A DNA stretch of 64,000 nucleotides from Leptolinea sp964446955 (GTDB lineage: Bacteria; Chloroflexota; Anaerolineae; Anaerolineales; Anaerolineaceae), in contig CAYUQJ010000003.1 of NCBI GenBank assembly GCA_964446955.1, forward strand, positions 62,001 through 126,000. The letters run 5' to 3'. The notes under the pieces are model-generated. The model had not been told where the DNA came from. It was given only the letters and a program-made list of their open reading frames with translations, and made no database searches. Each line of letters starts with the position of its first letter. Within the stretch, counting starts at the first letter, position 1. Positions 8,037-16,194 of this stretch are shown one piece after another. Made by a program: the position numbers and the translations under genes.

Positions 8037-8798
8037 TTATAAGGTTTCAATAGATAAAAGAAACCGGTCAATGGCCTGGATAATCCGGGTTGTCTGCCCG
8101 TCCAGACTGATAAGGGCCGGATTGTCTCCCTCTTGTTCACCATACCAGCCAAAACCGGCATGATTGCCGCCTTTGATGAATGCCCACTGTGTGTGTGGGG
8201 GGAAACGGTCTCTGTATTCTTTCCAATCCGGAAGGGTGATCAGTCCATCCTCACTACCGTAGATGGAGAGAACAGACAGGTTGGAATTGGTGAGTGATCT
8301 GTCTGATGGATATGAGGCAAGAAATACCACGCCTGAAATTTTGCCTGTGTGTTTGACCGCATATTGTGCTGCCATGGTGCCCCCCAACGAGTGACCGCCG
8401 ATGACCCATCGGTCAATCTCAGGATGATCCTGTATCACTTTGGCAGCCCGGTCGGGTCCCAAAACGGCCAGGTTTAACGGCATGGAGACGATGGCTGTGG
8501 GCCATCCCTTTTCCGCCAGACCGGCTGCCAGCGGGGCATACGACCGATAATCGACGCGTCCACCGGGGTAAAGGATAAATCCGGTCCGTGCGGGCCTTTC
8601 CGTCGGTAAAAAGTATGTGTACATGCCGGATGTTACCTGCACCCTGTCATTGCTTTCCAGAAATGGAAGGGCTTCCATTAACGGTCCGACCGGTGTGAGC
8701 GTGGCACTGTAAATACCGGCCAACACCATCAACATACCGATGGCATACCCGATCAGAGCGCGGATGGGATTCACCCGTTTCCATGGCGCGTTTTTCAT
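8037..8798 (-). CDS. Alpha/beta hydrolase, membrane-anchored
   Basis: 253 residues. An N-terminal hydrophobic segment (about 14-33) should anchor the protein with its catalytic domain outside. The nucleophile elbow is GGHSLGG with Ser137. Asp184 (YGSEDGLI) and His213 (KGGNHAGFG) complete a plausible triad. GFILYPGGRVDYRSY supplies the oxyanion region. Substrate unknown. The start ATG 8798 overlaps the stop of the preceding uracil-DNA glycosylase gene (ATGA), so translation is coupled. The selenoprotein gene starts 14 bases after its stop. Confidence 0.85.
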   Translation of the reverse strand: MKNAPWKRVNPIRALIGYAIGMLMVLAGIYSATLTPVGPLMEALPFLESNDRVQVTSGMYTYFLPTERPARTGFILYPGGRVDYRSYAPLAAGLAEKGWPTAIVSMPLNLAVLGPDRAAKVIQDHPEIDRWVIGGHSLGGTMAAQYAVKHTGKISGVVFLASYPSDRSLTNSNLSVLSIYGSEDGLITLPDWKEYRDRFPPHTQWAFIKGGNHAGFGWYGEQEGDNPALISLDGQTTRIIQAIDRFLLSIETL

Positions 8799-9487
8799 CG
8801 CTGGTTGGCTCCATTCAGTTTCACGCGGGCCGTATCCCAGATCACGTCAAACATCTGCGCGGTTAACCGGCCGGTCTGGGTATTCTGCCGGCTCGGGTGA
8901 TAAGAAGCCAGCAACCAGGGAAGACCATTCCCCAATTCGTAGAACGCTCCGTGACCGAATATCCGGTCAGGTCGTTTACTGTTAAGCAATACCAATGTTT
9001 CGTTAAACGCGATCGAACCAAGGGCAACGATCCCTTTCAGATTGGGGAGCAAAGCGATCTCTTTCTGCAGGTAAGGCAGGCAATTCGCAATCTCTTCACG
9101 CGCGGGTTTATTTCCCGGAGGAGCGCAGCGGCATACCGCGGAGATAAAAAGGTTTTTCAGTTCAAGGCCGTCATCACGGTGAACGGCATGGGGATGGTTG
9201 GCAAATCCGGCGCGGTGCAGGGCAGGATAGAGGAAATCCCCCGAAGCATCACCGGTGAAAATGCGGCCGGTGCGGTTCGAGCCATGCGCGCCAGGCGCGA
9301 GACCGACGATGAGCAATTGGGCGTGCGGGTCTCCAAAGCCGGGAACCGGTCTGCCCCAGTATTCCTGATCGCGGTAGGCGCGGCGTTTTTCGTGTGCCAC
9401 CTGCTCACGCCAGGTTACCAGGCGCGGACACAACCGGCAGGTGATGATCTCATCCTCGAGTTGGTTCAATGGGTGCATTGGCGGCAT
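8795..9487 (-). CDS. udgB: Type-5 uracil-DNA glycosylase (UdgB)
   Basis: Removes uracil and other deaminated bases from DNA. The 230-residue protein has the family-5 signature GLAPGAHGSNRTGRIFTGD (motif A, without the usual catalytic Asp of family 1) and the C-terminal ASYHPSRQNTQTG (motif B). Cysteines at CRLC (17, 20), CRC and NC fit the four-Cys iron-sulfur cluster of this family. ATG 9487 is preferred because upstream in-frame codons would overlap the neighbouring transporter gene. It is followed by the alpha/beta hydrolase with an ATGA overlap. Confidence 0.93.
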   Translation of the reverse strand: MPPMHPLNQLEDEIITCRLCPRLVTWREQVAHEKRRAYRDQEYWGRPVPGFGDPHAQLLIVGLAPGAHGSNRTGRIFTGDASGDFLYPALHRAGFANHPHAVHRDDGLELKNLFISAVCRCAPPGNKPAREEIANCLPYLQKEIALLPNLKGIVALGSIAFNETLVLLNSKRPDRIFGHGAFYELGNGLPWLLASYHPSRQNTQTGRLTAQMFDVIWDTARVKLNGANQR

Positions 9488-9507
9488 GAAGGAATCATAC
9501 CCCAAAC

Positions 9508-10347
9508 TTAAACGGTTATTAACCCTACAGCCGCCAGACAGGTAGCAACGCCGATCCATTGACGGCGGGTAACGGCTTCTTTAAGAACGATGGTCGATAT
9601 GATCACGGTCACGGCCGGACCAAGGGATGACAACACGGCGGCCACGTCCATGCGGGTATGCTGCCGGGCCAGAACGTAAAAGATATTACCGCCCACATCC
9701 AGCACACCGCAGATCAACGCGATCGGGTTCGAGAATAATCCGGGAATCGATTGTCGGTTCAGTAGAACCAGTGACACACCGGCTGCCAACGCGACGGATC
9801 GGGAGATGACAAGCGGCGAGAATACCTTGCCCTGTTCTACATTTCCAAGCAGGATCAGCCAGCCGGCAAATCCGATGCCGGCCAGAACCGATAGACCAAA
9901 CCCATCTTTACCTGATGGATGGTCCGTTTCACCGGCGGAGACCAGCCAGATACCGAAGATGGCCAGAATAAAACCGGCCAGTTTTAGCTGGGACGGCAGA
10001 CCCTCCAGGATTGTGCTGAAGATTACCGGCAGGGCGGTGCCGATTACGGAAGCAGTCGGCGCTACGATGGCCGAATTGCCAATGGCCAGCGAGCGGTAGA
10101 ACGCAGCCATTCCCAGCGCTCCGCTCAACCCGCCTAACGCGGCAAAGATCATGCTGCGAGTGGAGGGCAGTGATTCGTGAAAGACCGATGCGGTCAGGAC
10201 CATGAAGATCAGACCGGAAAAGGCGGAAAGCGCCAGTACCTGGTACTGGCTCTGTTTGCGCGAGGCGTATCCGCCGGCGAAGTCCCCGCCTCCCCAGACG
10301 AGGGCGGAAAGAAGTCCGTAGATGATACCGAGAAAGGAATTTGCCAT
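9508..10347 (-). CDS. EamA/DMT-family membrane transporter
   Basis: 279 residues with about ten hydrophobic helices arranged as two EamA repeats. The N-terminal repeat starts GIIYGLLSALVWGGGDFAGG and includes GALGMAAFYRSLAIGNSAIV. The C-terminal repeat ends SSLGPAVTVIISTIVLKE and WIGVATCLAAVGLI. Members of the drug/metabolite superfamily export or import small metabolites; the substrate cannot be read from sequence. It is the first gene of the five-gene minus-strand run down to 7061, lying 20 bases before udgB. Confidence 0.9.
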   Translation of the reverse strand: MANSFLGIIYGLLSALVWGGGDFAGGYASRKQSQYQVLALSAFSGLIFMVLTASVFHESLPSTRSMIFAALGGLSGALGMAAFYRSLAIGNSAIVAPTASVIGTALPVIFSTILEGLPSQLKLAGFILAIFGIWLVSAGETDHPSGKDGFGLSVLAGIGFAGWLILLGNVEQGKVFSPLVISRSVALAAGVSLVLLNRQSIPGLFSNPIALICGVLDVGGNIFYVLARQHTRMDVAAVLSSLGPAVTVIISTIVLKEAVTRRQWIGVATCLAAVGLITV

Positions 10348-10432
10348 GTTTAGATCACTGTTGAAAATATGTGCTATATGATAATATAAAATAATTGAAA
10401 AATATCTATTCCTTGGGATTTTCGGAAAGAAA

Positions 10433-11383
10433 ATGTTTAATAATATAAATATTTCTGATCATTTCTCTGAACAAGAAAAAGTTGTCCTGTATCCTGGAAA
10501 TTGTCTTGACCTTCTTTCTACTATTCCTGATAGTTCATTACAACTTGTAGTAACTTCTCCTCCATACAATCTTGGAAAAGAGTATGAGACGAGATTGCAT
10601 ATTGATGATTATCTTACTGAACAGACTAATGTGATACGTGAAAGTGTTCGCTGCCTCTCTGAAAATGGGAGTATATGTTGGCAAGTGGGGAATTACGTTG
10701 ATAAAGGTGCAATAATTCCCCTGGATTCTGTTCTATACCCGATTTTCACAAGCCTTGGTTTACGGATGCGTAACAGGATAATTTGGCATTTCGAACATGG
10801 ACTACATTGCAGCCGAAGATTTTCTGGAAGATATGAAACAATAATCTGGTTTACAAAATCCGATCAATATGTTTTTAATTTGGATCCTGTAAGAATACCG
10901 CAAAAATATCCCGGAAAAAAGTATTTCAAAGGCCCAAAAGCTGGACAGTATTCCAGCAATCCTTTAGGTAAGAATCCTGGCGATTTATGGATTATTCCTA
11001 ATGTAAAAAGTAATCATGTTGAGAAAACTGAACACCCATGTCAATTTCCAGTTGAATTAATAGAACGACTTGTCTTATCATTAACAGACGAAGGCGATTG
11101 GGTTTTTGATCCATTTTTAGGTACAGGAACAACGATAATTTCTGCGATAAGGCATAACAGAAGAGGCGTTGGTGCAGAGTTATTCCCCAAATATATATCT
11201 TTGGCAAAAGAGAGAATTCAAAGTGAAATTAATGGGACATTGAGGACTCGTCCGATGAATAAACCGGTATATGACCCAATTGAAGCTGGTAATAGTTTGA
11301 CAATAGCTCCATGGATTAAGGATACAAAGCAGCCGATATTGCTAGAAAAACCTACTAAGAAGCAGAGGTATGGGGAAAAATGA
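10433..11383 (+). CDS. Type II DNA methyltransferase (SPPY type, probably N4-cytosine)
   Basis: 316 residues. The catalytic motif IV TSPPYNLG (41-48) comes before the AdoMet-binding motif I FDPFLGTGTT (225-234), with motif X HPCQFPVELIERLV just ahead (201-214): beta-class order. SPPY is usual in N4-cytosine enzymes, though some N6-adenine enzymes share it. GGAAAG precedes ATG 10433. Its TGA overlaps the start of the endonuclease gene (ATGA), so the two form a restriction-modification operon. The gene is markedly AT-richer than its neighbours, consistent with horizontal acquisition. Confidence 0.93.
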   Translation: MFNNINISDHFSEQEKVVLYPGNCLDLLSTIPDSSLQLVVTSPPYNLGKEYETRLHIDDYLTEQTNVIRESVRCLSENGSICWQVGNYVDKGAIIPLDSVLYPIFTSLGLRMRNRIIWHFEHGLHCSRRFSGRYETIIWFTKSDQYVFNLDPVRIPQKYPGKKYFKGPKAGQYSSNPLGKNPGDLWIIPNVKSNHVEKTEHPCQFPVELIERLVLSLTDEGDWVFDPFLGTGTTIISAIRHNRRGVGAELFPKYISLAKERIQSEINGTLRTRPMNKPVYDPIEAGNSLTIAPWIKDTKQPILLEKPTKKQRYGEK

Positions 11384-11991
11384 AAATCGAAGAAGTATAT
11401 TCACATCTAAACGGGTTAGAGTATCTTCAAGTTCATAAACTATCACTTTGGAATGAAATTTTGGAAGTGATATCTTTGATAGATGCTGAAAAATGTAAAA
11501 CAAAGATATCCAAAGAAAAAACGATGGTTGGAAAAATTTTATATAGTCCTGTTGACCTGAATTCAACATTTAAAGAATTATTGCGAATGAGATGCTGGGA
11601 AGAAAGTAGAGTCGGTTATTGGGTCACAAAAGATGAAAAGCTGATCCGAAAAACTCTTGCATTAGAACCTGAAGAACAAAAACGAATGATTATTGAATCT
11701 GGTGAAGCTCCAATTTATAGTTATAACCAAACAGATTTTGTAAAAGAAAGAATTGCCTTAGAAGTTCAGTTTGGCAAATATTCATTTGTTGCTTATGATT
11801 TGTTTGTTAAGCATTTAGCTTTTTATATTGGTGATGAAATTGATGTGGGAATAGAAATATTGCCTATGAAATCATTACAGATGCAAATGAGTTCAGGTGT
11901 CGCTTATTATGAAGGCGAATTTTACAATGTAATCCGGCAAGGGAGGGGTGTCCCAGCCGTACCACTTGTAATGGTCGGTATTAGCCAGTAG
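11380..11991 (+). CDS. Type II restriction endonuclease of the BglII/BstYI family
   Basis: 203 residues. QTDFVKERIALEVQFGKY puts Asp119, Glu128 and Gln130 in the same spacing (9 and 2) as the BglII active site Asp84-Glu93-Gln95. The Glu-x-Gln in place of the usual Glu-x-Lys is a hallmark of that family. Other family-like blocks are ESRVGYWVTKDEKLI, FVAYDLFVKHLAFYIGDEID and SSGVAYYEGEFYNVIRQGR. Enzymes of this group cut sequences with a GATC core (AGATCT, RGATCY); the target here is a guess by family. Start ATG 11380 overlaps the methyltransferase stop. It converges with queA, three bases apart. Confidence 0.85.
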   Translation: MKIEEVYSHLNGLEYLQVHKLSLWNEILEVISLIDAEKCKTKISKEKTMVGKILYSPVDLNSTFKELLRMRCWEESRVGYWVTKDEKLIRKTLALEPEEQKRMIIESGEAPIYSYNQTDFVKERIALEVQFGKYSFVAYDLFVKHLAFYIGDEIDVGIEILPMKSLQMQMSSGVAYYEGEFYNVIRQGRGVPAVPLVMVGISQ

Positions 11992-11994
11992 TGC

Positions 11995-13014
11995 TTACAG
12001 GATCAACATCGCGTCGCCGAAGGAAAAGAAGCGATATTTCATCTCAACCGCGGTTTGGTACGCAGATAGAATCCGTTCACGCCCGGCAAACGCGCTGACC
12101 AGCATGATCAGTGATGATCGCGGCAGGTGGAAGTTGGTCACCATGGCATCCACGACTTTGAACGTGTAACCGGGCAGGATGAACAAACCGGTGGATCCCT
12201 GATAAGGCGCGACGACATCACCGGACACGGCTGCCTGCGCGGCGCTCTCCAACGTGCGCACACTGGTCGTCCCCACGGCAATGATGCGCCTTCCCGCGGC
12301 TTTGGCGGTATTGATCCGGTCGGCGGTTTCCTGTGTCACTTCGCACCATTCGGTATGGATCTCATGTTCGTCCGCGTTCTCTTCGGTAACCGGGGCGAAG
12401 GTATCCAGCCCGACATGCAGGGTGACTTCGGTAAATTCCACCCCGATCTCCTGCAGGCGGATCATCAACTCCGGTGTGAAGTGCAAACCGGCCGTAGGTG
12501 CGGCAGCCGAGCCGGGTTGGTCGGCATAGACGGTCTGGTAACGCTCCGGGTTGTTCAGCCGCTCGTGAATGTATGGCGGTAATGGCATTTCCCCTTCCCG
12601 TTCCAGATAACCCTCCACAGGCTCTGAGAAGCGCACCAAACGGCGTGAACCGCCCAGATCAGCTTCTATGTGAACATTTACCCCATTTTCCAGCAGTAAC
12701 ATTTTCCCCGGCAGAATGCGTTTCCCACCCACCAGAGCTTCCCAGGTCAGGTTGTCCATTCGTTTGAGCAACAATATCTCGACTTTACCACCGGTCTCTT
12801 TGTGGGCGTGGATGCGTGCCGGTATTACCCGCGTACGGTTGACAACAAGTAGATCATCATGATGAAGATAATCCGCAATATTCCAGAAGTTGGTGTGTTC
12901 CAGTTCCAGCTTGGAGCGGTCCAAAACCAACAGGCGGGAGGTATGCCGCGGCTCCAGGGGCGTCTGAGCGATACGCTCAGGCGGAAGGTGATAATCGAAA
13001 TCGCTGGTTTTCAC
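11995..13014 (-). CDS. queA: S-adenosylmethionine:tRNA ribosyltransferase-isomerase (QueA)
   Basis: Transfers and isomerises the ribosyl group of AdoMet onto preQ1 in tRNA, making epoxyqueuosine. 339 residues, full length. Typical blocks are FDYHLPPERIAQTPLEPR at the N-terminus, VVNRTRVIPARIHAHKETGG, AAPTAGLHFTPELM, TLHVGLDTFAPV, HTEWCEV and TNFHLPRSSLIMLVSAFAG at the C-terminus. It lies three bases downstream of ruvB, and the order ruvB-queA is common in bacteria. Transcription should run from the ruvB promoter. Confidence 0.98.
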   Translation of the reverse strand: MKTSDFDYHLPPERIAQTPLEPRHTSRLLVLDRSKLELEHTNFWNIADYLHHDDLLVVNRTRVIPARIHAHKETGGKVEILLLKRMDNLTWEALVGGKRILPGKMLLLENGVNVHIEADLGGSRRLVRFSEPVEGYLEREGEMPLPPYIHERLNNPERYQTVYADQPGSAAAPTAGLHFTPELMIRLQEIGVEFTEVTLHVGLDTFAPVTEENADEHEIHTEWCEVTQETADRINTAKAAGRRIIAVGTTSVRTLESAAQAAVSGDVVAPYQGSTGLFILPGYTFKVVDAMVTNFHLPRSSLIMLVSAFAGRERILSAYQTAVEMKYRFFSFGDAMLIL

Positions 13015-13017
13015 GGG

Positions 13018-14043
13018 TCAGATCAGCCTGGGCTGGTTGCCTTCTGGAAATAGGATGCCAAAATGATCATACGCGGAGCGGGTGGCGACCCGGCCTTGCG
13101 GAGTGCGGTCAATGAATCCGAGCTGTAACAGGTAAGGTTCCACTACATCCATGATCGTATCGGGTTCTTCGCTGATGGAAGCGGCGATGGTATTCAATCC
13201 CACCGGTCCGCCATTGTATTTTTCAATGATCGTCATCAAGACCCGCCGGTCAACATCATCCAGACCAAGCAGATCGACATTCATTAGATTGAGGGCTTCA
13301 CCCGCCACCTGGCGGGAAACATGTCCGTCGGCTTTGACCTGCGCGAAATCACGCACACGGCGTAACAGCCGCAGGGCTACACGCGGTGTTCCCCGGGCAC
13401 GGCGCGCGACTTCCGATACGCCATCCTCATCAACGGTGACATTCAACTTACCGGCGGCACGGGTGATGATGTCACACATGGCCGGTTCGTCATAATAATC
13501 CAGCCGGTACACGGCACCAAACCGTGCTCGCAACGGCGAGCTGATGAGCGCCAAGCGTGTGGTGGCTCCTATCACCGTGAACCGCGGAAGTTTCAACCGC
13601 AGGGAACGGGCGGATGGCCCCTTGCCGATAACGATATCGAGCGCGTAATCTTCCATGGCCGGGTATAACACTTCTTCGATGGCTCGTCCCAGGCGGTGGA
13701 TCTCATCGATAAATAGGATATCACCGGCATGCAGGTTGGTCAGGATGGCAGCCAGGTCACCGGCTCGTTCCACGGCCGGGCCAGCGGTGATCTTGATGTT
13801 GACGCTCATCTCATTCGCCAGCACATGCGCCAGGGTGGTCTTGCCCAGCCCGGGAGGGCCGTAAAACAAGACATGATCCAGCGGTTCCGAACGGCGGCGG
13901 GCGGCGGTAATCAGAATGCGCAGGTTTTCTTTGACCTGGTTTTGACCGATCAATTCATCCAGTGAATGCGGACGCAACGCCAGATCATTTCGGTCATCCG
14001 GACGTTGTTCTGGCTGTACGATCCGGGGTTGGGTATCTGCCAT
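13018..14043 (-). CDS. ruvB: Holliday junction branch-migration helicase RuvB
   Basis: AAA+ motor of the RuvAB complex. 341 residues: conserved LRPHSLDELIGQNQVKENL, Walker A GPPGLGKTT (62-70), Walker B FIDEIHRLGR (111-120), sensor 1 IGATTRLALISSPLRARFG and the C-terminal winged helix beginning about VDLLGLDDVDRR. The C-terminal sequence GRVATRSAYDHFG is typical. ruvA and ruvC are not beside it. Just upstream on its strand is TGTTATAAT (14059-14051) ending seven bases before the ATG, so the transcript is probably leaderless. Confidence 0.98.
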   Translation of the reverse strand: MADTQPRIVQPEQRPDDRNDLALRPHSLDELIGQNQVKENLRILITAARRRSEPLDHVLFYGPPGLGKTTLAHVLANEMSVNIKITAGPAVERAGDLAAILTNLHAGDILFIDEIHRLGRAIEEVLYPAMEDYALDIVIGKGPSARSLRLKLPRFTVIGATTRLALISSPLRARFGAVYRLDYYDEPAMCDIITRAAGKLNVTVDEDGVSEVARRARGTPRVALRLLRRVRDFAQVKADGHVSRQVAGEALNLMNVDLLGLDDVDRRVLMTIIEKYNGGPVGLNTIAASISEEPDTIMDVVEPYLLQLGFIDRTPQGRVATRSAYDHFGILFPEGNQPRLI

Positions 14044-14050
14044 GAAGAAA

Positions 14051-14068
14051 ATTATAACAGGCTATAAT
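14051..14068. promoter_or_regulatory. Divergent ruvB / upp promoter boxes
   Basis: Minus strand: extended -10 TGTTATAAT (14059-14051) ends seven bases before the ruvB ATG. Plus strand: TATAAT at 14063-14068 ends 19 bases before the upp ATG, leaving room for a short leader with GAAAGGA as ribosome-binding site. The two -10 boxes lie back to back within 18 bases, so polymerase binding at one should exclude the other. Confidence 0.6.
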
Positions 14069-14087
14069 AAGCGCGAAAGGAACCGCC

Positions 14088-14714
14088 ATGACAAACGTTT
14101 ATCCCTCCCCACATCCACTGGTCGCTCATAAACTGTCCATCCTGCGGGATGTCAACACGGAACCCAAAAAATTTCGTCAGTTGGTGCGCGAACTTGGCGC
14201 GCTGCTTACCTATGAAGCCACAACGGACCTGCAGATGATGCCTATTGATGTGCCCACACCGATGGGAACAGCCAAGTGCTATGAACTGGCCATGAAGATC
14301 GGCCTGATACCGATCCTTCGTGCCGGGTTGGGGCTGGTGGAGGGTGTGTGGGACCTGATCCCGACAGCGGAGGTCTGGCATATCGGGCTGTACCGTGACG
14401 AGAAAACTTTGCAGCCGGTTGAATATTACAACAAACTGCCAATCGAGCCGACCGTTTCTGTGTGCCTGGTATTGGACCCCATGCTGGCAACCGGAGGATC
14501 AGCGGTGGCGACCATCGACATCCTGAAACGCTGGGGTGTCAAGCGTATCAAGTTTGTAGGCCTGATTGCCGCGCCGGAAGGGATAAAAGCGTTGCAGACG
14601 GCCCATCCGGATGTGGATATCCACCTGGCGGCTGTGGACGATCATCTGAACGAAAAGGGATATATTGTTCCCGGTTTGGGTGACGCGGGCGACCGGCAGT
14701 TCGGGACGGCGTAA
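14088..14714 (+). CDS. upp: Uracil phosphoribosyltransferase
   Basis: Salvage enzyme making UMP from uracil and PRPP. 208 residues, standard length. The PRPP-binding loop is LDPMLATGGSA (129-139). The N-terminus (HPLVAHKLSILRD) and the C-terminal uracil-binding block (GYIVPGLGDAGDRQFGT) are family signatures. A GAAAGGA ribosome-binding site precedes ATG 14088. It is divergent from ruvB, convergent with tpiA and separated from the latter by a bidirectional terminator. Confidence 0.99.
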   Translation: MTNVYPSPHPLVAHKLSILRDVNTEPKKFRQLVRELGALLTYEATTDLQMMPIDVPTPMGTAKCYELAMKIGLIPILRAGLGLVEGVWDLIPTAEVWHIGLYRDEKTLQPVEYYNKLPIEPTVSVCLVLDPMLATGGSAVATIDILKRWGVKRIKFVGLIAAPEGIKALQTAHPDVDIHLAAVDDHLNEKGYIVPGLGDAGDRQFGTA

Positions 14715-14817
14715 GAACGGAAAGAGAGATATTTCTACAACATCAAATAGCGATTCCCTTTAGCCCGTCTGGCAAGATGACTATCGTCCCGAGTGATTCA
14801 CAAAACAATAAAAAACA

Positions 14818-14855
14818 AAAACACCCTCCTTCAATTATTTGAAAGAGGGTGTTTA
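14818..14855. terminator. Bidirectional terminator between upp and tpiA
   Basis: Stem ACACCCTC (14821-14828) pairs with GAGGGTGT (14845-14852), flanked by A-rich sequence on the left and T-rich on the right, so it can act on both converging transcripts. Confidence 0.85.
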
Positions 14856-14868
14856 TTTTATTCGTGTG

Positions 14869-15627
14869 TTATGACAGATCGTTCGCCGCGTTGACGATGG
14901 CGATGAAATCAGGTTTCAGGCTGGCGCCTCCCACCAGACCACCATCGATGTCGGGCATGCCGAAGAGTTCAGCGGCATTGGCGCCGGTCACAGAACCACC
15001 GTAGAGGATGCGGATGGCATCGGCATTTTCTTTGCCGAACAGGGAAACCAATTCGGCGCGGATCAGGGCGCAGACATTCTGGGCATCCTGTGCTGTAGCC
15101 GCGCGGCCGGTTCCGATAGCCCATACAGGCTCGTAGGCGATCACCAGCTTGGACGGATCGCTGACCTCAACACCGGCCAGACCACCGCGCAATTGACGGG
15201 TGACTATCTCTTTGGTCTTTCCGGCTTCATTCTCGGCCAGAGTTTCACCCACACAGACGATGGGTAGAAGCTGCCCCGCCTGGGCGGCTTTGACTTTTTT
15301 GTTGACGGTCTCATCCGTCTCACCAAAGTACTGCCGGCGTTCCGAGTGGCCAATGATCACGAAATCGCAGAATTCTTTGACCATGCTGGCGGAAATTTCT
15401 CCTGTGTAGGCGCCGGAGGCTTCCCAGTGCATGTTTTGGGCGCCAAGCCCAATATTCGTGTCTTTAATCAGTTCATAGACGGTGGAAAGGCAGGTGAAGG
15501 TAGGACAAAGGACCCGTTCCACTTTCACCGCGGCTTTCAAACCCGGAAGCAGTTCGGTGACCAGAGTTTTGGCCTGTTCCGCGGTTTTGTTCATTTTCCA
15601 GTTGCCTGCAACCATGAAAGTACGCAT
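14869..15627 (-). CDS. tpiA: Triosephosphate isomerase
   Basis: Interconverts dihydroxyacetone phosphate and glyceraldehyde-3-phosphate. 252 residues. Active-site residues are visible: Asn9 and Lys11 (GNWKMN), His93 (IIGHSERR), Glu165 (AYEPVWAIGTG) and the phosphate loop GGSV and GGLVGGASLK. CGAGGGAAA upstream of ATG 15627 serves as the ribosome-binding site. A -10 TATAAT (reverse strand, 15695-15690) lies about 60 bases upstream, back to back with the rnpB promoter. Confidence 0.99.
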   Translation of the reverse strand: MRTFMVAGNWKMNKTAEQAKTLVTELLPGLKAAVKVERVLCPTFTCLSTVYELIKDTNIGLGAQNMHWEASGAYTGEISASMVKEFCDFVIIGHSERRQYFGETDETVNKKVKAAQAGQLLPIVCVGETLAENEAGKTKEIVTRQLRGGLAGVEVSDPSKLVIAYEPVWAIGTGRAATAQDAQNVCALIRAELVSLFGKENADAIRILYGGSVTGANAAELFGMPDIDGGLVGGASLKPDFIAIVNAANDLS

Positions 15628-15708
15628 GTTTTTCCCTCGTTCAAAAAAGATTCCGCTGTCGCGGTTGATTTTCTGGTTCCCCCGTCGGGATTATAGCGCA
15701 TTTGACGG

Positions 15709-15737
15709 TTGACGGGGAAGGGCAGCCCCGGTATGAT
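15709..15737 (+). promoter_or_regulatory. rnpB promoter
   Basis: TTGACG (15709-15714), a 17-base spacer and TATGAT (15732-15737). The predicted start, about seven bases later, falls on 15744, the first base of the RNase P P1 helix. It is the clearest complete sigma-70-type promoter in the window. Confidence 0.8.
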
Positions 15738-15743
15738 GAAAGC

Positions 15744-16150
15744 GCCAGGCTGGCCGGATGATCGCGTCACCATTTTGAGTGGTGCCGAGGAAAGTCCGCG
15801 CTGCACAGGGCAGGATGGCGGGTAACCCCCGCCGCGGGCAACCGTGGGATAGGGCCACAGAAACATACCGCTTCCGTCAGGGAGCAAGGGTGAAACGGCG
15901 GTGTAAGAGACCACCGGCGGCACAGCAATGTGCCGGCCAGGCAACCCCCATCCGCAGCAAGGCCAAGCAGGGATGAAGCTCTTCTTTTGAAGGGCAGGGA
16001 GCGGTCCGTTCCCCCGTTTCGGCGATAATCCCGGGTAGGCTGCTGGAGTGTTATGGCAACATAACACCGAGAGAGATGATCATCCATGGGACGGCCGTCT
16101 GCGAAGATACCCCGTCCCTGGACAGAACGCGGCTTACAGGCTGGCCTGGC
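15744..16150 (+). ncRNA. rnpB: RNase P RNA (class A)
   Basis: Catalytic RNA that trims tRNA 5' leaders. Universal elements are in order: GAGGAAAGTCCG (15787-15798), GCCACAGAAACATACCGC (15854-15871), GTAAGAGACCACCGG near 15902, AGATGATCATCC near 16073 and ACAGAACGCGGCTTAC (16122-16137). The ends are set by the P1 helix: GCCAGGCTGGCC (15744-15755) pairs fully with GGCTGGCCTGGC (16139-16150), with two G-U pairs. The length of about 407 bases is normal for class A. A promoter precedes it at the right distance and a terminator follows at 16154. Confidence 0.97.
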
Positions 16151-16153
16151 ATC

Positions 16154-16181
16154 AAAAAAGCCCTTTCACAAGGGCTTTTTT
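16154..16181. terminator. Bidirectional terminator between rnpB and pyrG
   Basis: AAAAAAGCCCT (from 16154) and AGGGCTTTTTT (to 16181) form a strong stem with a short loop. The T run on either strand makes it work for rnpB and for the converging pyrG. Confidence 0.9.
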
Positions 16182-16194
16182 GTTTCTCTTTCTG

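Noticed and set aside
8897..9511. 204-codon plus-strand frame
   Set aside because: Antisense to udgB; the udgB frame carries the catalytic motifs.
15591..16087. Minus-strand frames of 106-158 codons upstream of tpiA
   Set aside because: They lie antisense to the RNase P RNA and owe their length to its GC-rich sequence; no family similarity or ribosome-binding site.
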